Translations under genes and position numbers: made by a program
Shown here: piece after piece, positions 53,421 to 56,724 of the stretch
Numbering within the stretch: the stretch's first letter is position 1
Layout of the letters: every line of letters begins with the position of its first letter
From: CABRXV01 sp900754955
GTDB taxonomy: Bacteria; Actinomycetota; Coriobacteriia; Coriobacteriales; Eggerthellaceae
Assembly (NCBI GenBank): GCA_902475005.1
Contig: CABRXV010000003.1
Coordinates: 1-56,724 of the forward strand
Reading direction: 5' to 3'
DNA: 56,724 nucleotides
The notes under the pieces: generated by a model
Databases searched by the model: none
The model's input: the letters and a program-made list of their open reading frames with translations, nothing else
What the model was told of the DNA's origin: nothing

Positions 53421-53713
53421 TTGCGTTAAGCATGCATGTACGATGACGCTTCGGGCTCGGATGAGGCGCGCGGCTGCCACAGGGAGGCGGGTTATGCGCT
53501 TGTGTTCGGATGCGCGCGACTTTCTCGCTTCGCCAGCAACCTGCAAGGAATCTGCTGGTTCCGCGCAGGGGTTCTGCTGGTTTTCGGTCGGCGCCGCATC
53601 AGGCCCTTGTCGGCTTCGCGCCAGTGCTGCGTCGGTGCCGCACGAAGCGTCGGCGGCATCTGCGCTGGTGTTCTGCAAGCGCGAAGCGGGAACGCGTATG
53701 TACCCTGTTGCAC

Positions 53714-54658
53714 ATGAAACTCGTTCTCTACGGCATATCGGCAGTGCAATGGTGGCGCCGGTCGCGCAGGTCGGACGGTGCGGCGTGCCTGCTTGGCGGC
53801 GATGTTCTCGTTGATGCTGCTCCCACGATGCGGAGTGCTTCCTATCTTCTCGACGCGCTGCCCTTTACCGAGAGACCCGTCCATGTCCTGACAGGGTCTT
53901 CCGGCGACAAGCGATCTATTCCCGATGTCGTGACGCATTCTTCTTCGTATGCGTTTCCGAAAGGCTCGTTCGCCTGCGTGGCCGACGGTCTCTACGTTCC
54001 GTCCCCCGAGCTCAGCTTGATCCAGGCGGTGCTGACGCTGCCTGTTCTCGATGCGCTGGAGGCGGGTTATGCGCTTTGCGGGCGCTTCGCCGAGGACGTA
54101 GGGAGGGGAGCGGGCTTGCGAGAACGCGTGCCTGTAACGACGCTGGAATCGATCCGCTGTTTTGCGAGGGCAAATGCCAGGCTGCGCGGTTCGTCGAAAA
54201 CGCTCGCTCTGCTTCCTTTTATAAAGGAGGGCTCTGCTTCGCCTCGCGAGTCGATGCTCGCGTTGTGCCTGATGCTTCCGTACAGGCTGGGAGGTTTCGG
54301 GCTCGACGGCGCGTTGATGAACGAGCGTATCGACTTGAGCGTGCGTGCACGCAAAACGTCGGGCGGAAGCTACTATGTTGCCGATCTTTGCTGGCCGCGC
54401 GAAAAGCTCATTGTCGAATACGATTCCGATCTTCACTTGACGTCCGAGCAGCTCGCCCACGATGCGAAGAGGCGTGGCGCACTCGAAACGGACGGCTACT
54501 CGGTCGTAACGGTTAATCGCGTGCACCTGCGCAGCATCGATGAGATGACGAGGGTCGCAATGCGCATCGCTCGTCGTCTCGGGAGAAGGTTCCGTCCGCG
54601 ATCGTCGTGTTTCGAGCGGAAGCAGGCCGAGCTCTTCGAGTGGATCAGGCGCTCTTGA
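53714..54658 (+). CDS. DUF559-like (PD-(D/E)XK fold) protein of unknown function
   Basis: 314 residues. The C-terminal about 110 resemble the DUF559/Vsr-like endonuclease fold: YYVADLCWPREKLIVEYDSD, with Asp and Glu/Asp as putative metal ligands, then LTSEQLAHDAKRRGALETDG and YSVVTVNR. The N-terminal about 200 are not recognised and resemble the AbiEi-type region that precedes DUF559 in actinobacterial proteins only in layout. No ribosome site precedes ATG 53714, and codon use is less GC-biased than in the neighbours, so it may be acquired. A role in defence or DNA repair is speculative. Confidence 0.72.
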   Translation: MKLVLYGISAVQWWRRSRRSDGAACLLGGDVLVDAAPTMRSASYLLDALPFTERPVHVLTGSSGDKRSIPDVVTHSSSYAFPKGSFACVADGLYVPSPELSLIQAVLTLPVLDALEAGYALCGRFAEDVGRGAGLRERVPVTTLESIRCFARANARLRGSSKTLALLPFIKEGSASPRESMLALCLMLPYRLGGFGLDGALMNERIDLSVRARKTSGGSYYVADLCWPREKLIVEYDSDLHLTSEQLAHDAKRRGALETDGYSVVTVNRVHLRSIDEMTRVAMRIARRLGRRFRPRSSCFERKQAELFEWIRRS

Positions 54659-54905
54659 TGCGCGTTTCCGCTGGGATTTTGCGCGCGTGTCGGTGTGCGA
54701 GGTGGCCGTGGCGCACGCCAGCTGCTTTTCGCCTTGGCTGGACGCGGTGCGCGCATTGGTGATCTCGGCGTTTGGTTCTTTGATTCGCCTTCCGCGTATT
54801 CTGCCCGTCTTCCCGCGTTTTCTCTTCTTCGTCGCCTGTCTTTTCGCTCTCTCCCTCGCCGTGCGTTTTTTTGCCTTCTTCTGTTCGCAGGGAACGCTGC
54901 TGAAA

Positions 54906-55125
54906 ACCGAGAAGGCTCGATTCCGACCACTTTTGAAAAAACTTGGTCCGAAAAGGCGCTTCTCGGCCTGAAATACCTCTGTTGGGGCCGAGAAGCGCGT
55001 TTTGAGACCACATTTACCGGCTTTCAAGCCGAGAAGGGCGTTTTCAGACCGGAAATATGCTCAGGTGGTCGGTATCGCTGCTTCTCGGCTTTTGGCGAAT
55101 GATCGTGGGCGGAAACGGCTCTTCT
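54906..55125. repeat. Repeated GCCGAGAAG...TTTT...AGACC motif in the rpoB leader
   Basis: A 23-24-base unit occurs forward at 54906-54928, 54987-55009 and 55028-55050 and inverted at 54945-54968, with shorter inverted pieces near 55079-55097 and 55110-55122. The inverted copy and the second forward copy make an 18-bp stem (54951-54968 with 54986-55003, 17 paired) that ends in TTTT. It lies in the 714-base gap before rpoB and is AT-richer than the rest. Confidence 0.8.
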
Positions 55126-55224
55126 CGGGGTGCCGCGGAGCGGGCTCATCTCCGCTGAAGCTTTTCCGGTTGAGATGATGTCACGGAAAGGGCGCCCGCC
55201 ATCCTCTTCCCAGCACCCGAAAAC

Positions 55225-55244
55225 GCCCGCTCAGGCGGGTCTTT
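55225..55244 (+). terminator. Short terminator just upstream of the rpoB promoter
   Basis: GCCCGC (55225-55230) with GCGGGT (55235-55240), TCAG loop, then CTTTT. It would shield the rpoB promoter from upstream transcription. Confidence 0.6.
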
Positions 55245-55289
55245 TGGCGGGAAACTCCCAAAAACTTCCACAGCTCGTTAAATTTTTTC

Positions 55290-55318
55290 TTGACAGGCCA
55301 AAATACGCGTCATATTCT
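55290..55318 (+). promoter_or_regulatory. Near-consensus sigma70 promoter of rpoB
   Basis: TTGACA (55290-55295), a 17-base spacer and TATTCT (55313-55318), with an AT-rich UP-like tract (55279-55289) before it. Transcription would start near 55325, leaving a leader of about 48 bases before the GTG. Confidence 0.88.
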
Positions 55319-55372
55319 AGCAAATTGCAACTTTTTGCAGATTTGCGATGTGCGTGAAGGAGGAACAGCCTC

Positions 55373-56724
<1,352 letters not shown>

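Noticed and set aside
53440..53713. Upstream extension of the DUF559-like gene
   Set aside because: The frame is open, but the translation is low-complexity Ser/Ala/Arg without a start site; MKLVLYG at 53714 fits a true N-terminus better.

Overview
The window is dense, high-GC bacterial chromosome with short intergenic gaps, frequent GTG starts and AAAGGA/GGAGG ribosome binding sites. The gene set points to an anaerobic, gut-type actinomycete of class Coriobacteriia, most likely family Eggerthellaceae (Eggerthella/Gordonibacter/Adlercreutzia group). The grounds are a soluble transhydroxylase/catechol-dehydroxylase-like molybdoenzyme with its Fe-S partner and MFS transporters, a VaFE-repeat wall-anchored surface protein, the MEP isoprenoid pathway and Moco-based anaerobic metabolism. 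The placement is inferred from gene content; no 16S or tRNA gene is present to settle it.

Layout. 1-8.3 kb: the end of an ABC ATPase and its giant coiled-coil FtsX permease, a polar amino acid ABC importer (binding protein, permease, ATPase), a small DUF3784-like membrane protein and an HtrA protease. 8.5-13.5 kb, minus strand: GNAT acetyltransferase, aldehyde dehydrogenase, a frame-disrupted iron alcohol dehydrogenase, an unknown protein and TrmB. 13.5-24.4 kb is the accessory zone: an XRE/zinc-ribbon/TipAS regulator, a lipoprotein, an orphan ABC-2 permease, the fused remnants of a regulator/SMR efflux pair, a LytTR protein with a degenerate ABC domain, a membrane-tethered XRE protein, a divergent MFS/MerR pair and a four-gene ABC exporter operon with two small proteins. 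Nine of the ten copies of a 29-bp palindromic element lie here, and a 246-bp palindrome lies at 21930-22175.

24.5-40.5 kb is the conserved pyrH-frr-uppS-cdsA-dxr-rseP-ispG-proS block (nucleotide supply, translation, undecaprenyl and phospholipid precursors, MEP pathway). It is broken between dxr and rseP by a 1511-residue surface protein and a PAP2 phosphatase. A textbook parS site and a degenerate repeat array lie just before dxr.

40.5-48 kb holds the most notable metabolic locus: a LysR regulator divergent from a molybdopterin catalytic subunit, a three-cluster Fe-S subunit with a C-terminal beta domain, and two MFS transporters. This is the architecture of pyrogallol transhydroxylase and of the soluble gut catechol dehydroxylases. 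48-53.4 kb: phasin-like protein plus AarF kinase, an orphan radical SAM/SPASM enzyme on the minus strand, RlmB and a NYN-domain protein. 53.7-56.7 kb: a DUF559-like protein, a 700-bp leader rich in repeated hairpin-forming motifs, a near-consensus promoter and the start of rpoB, which runs off the window.
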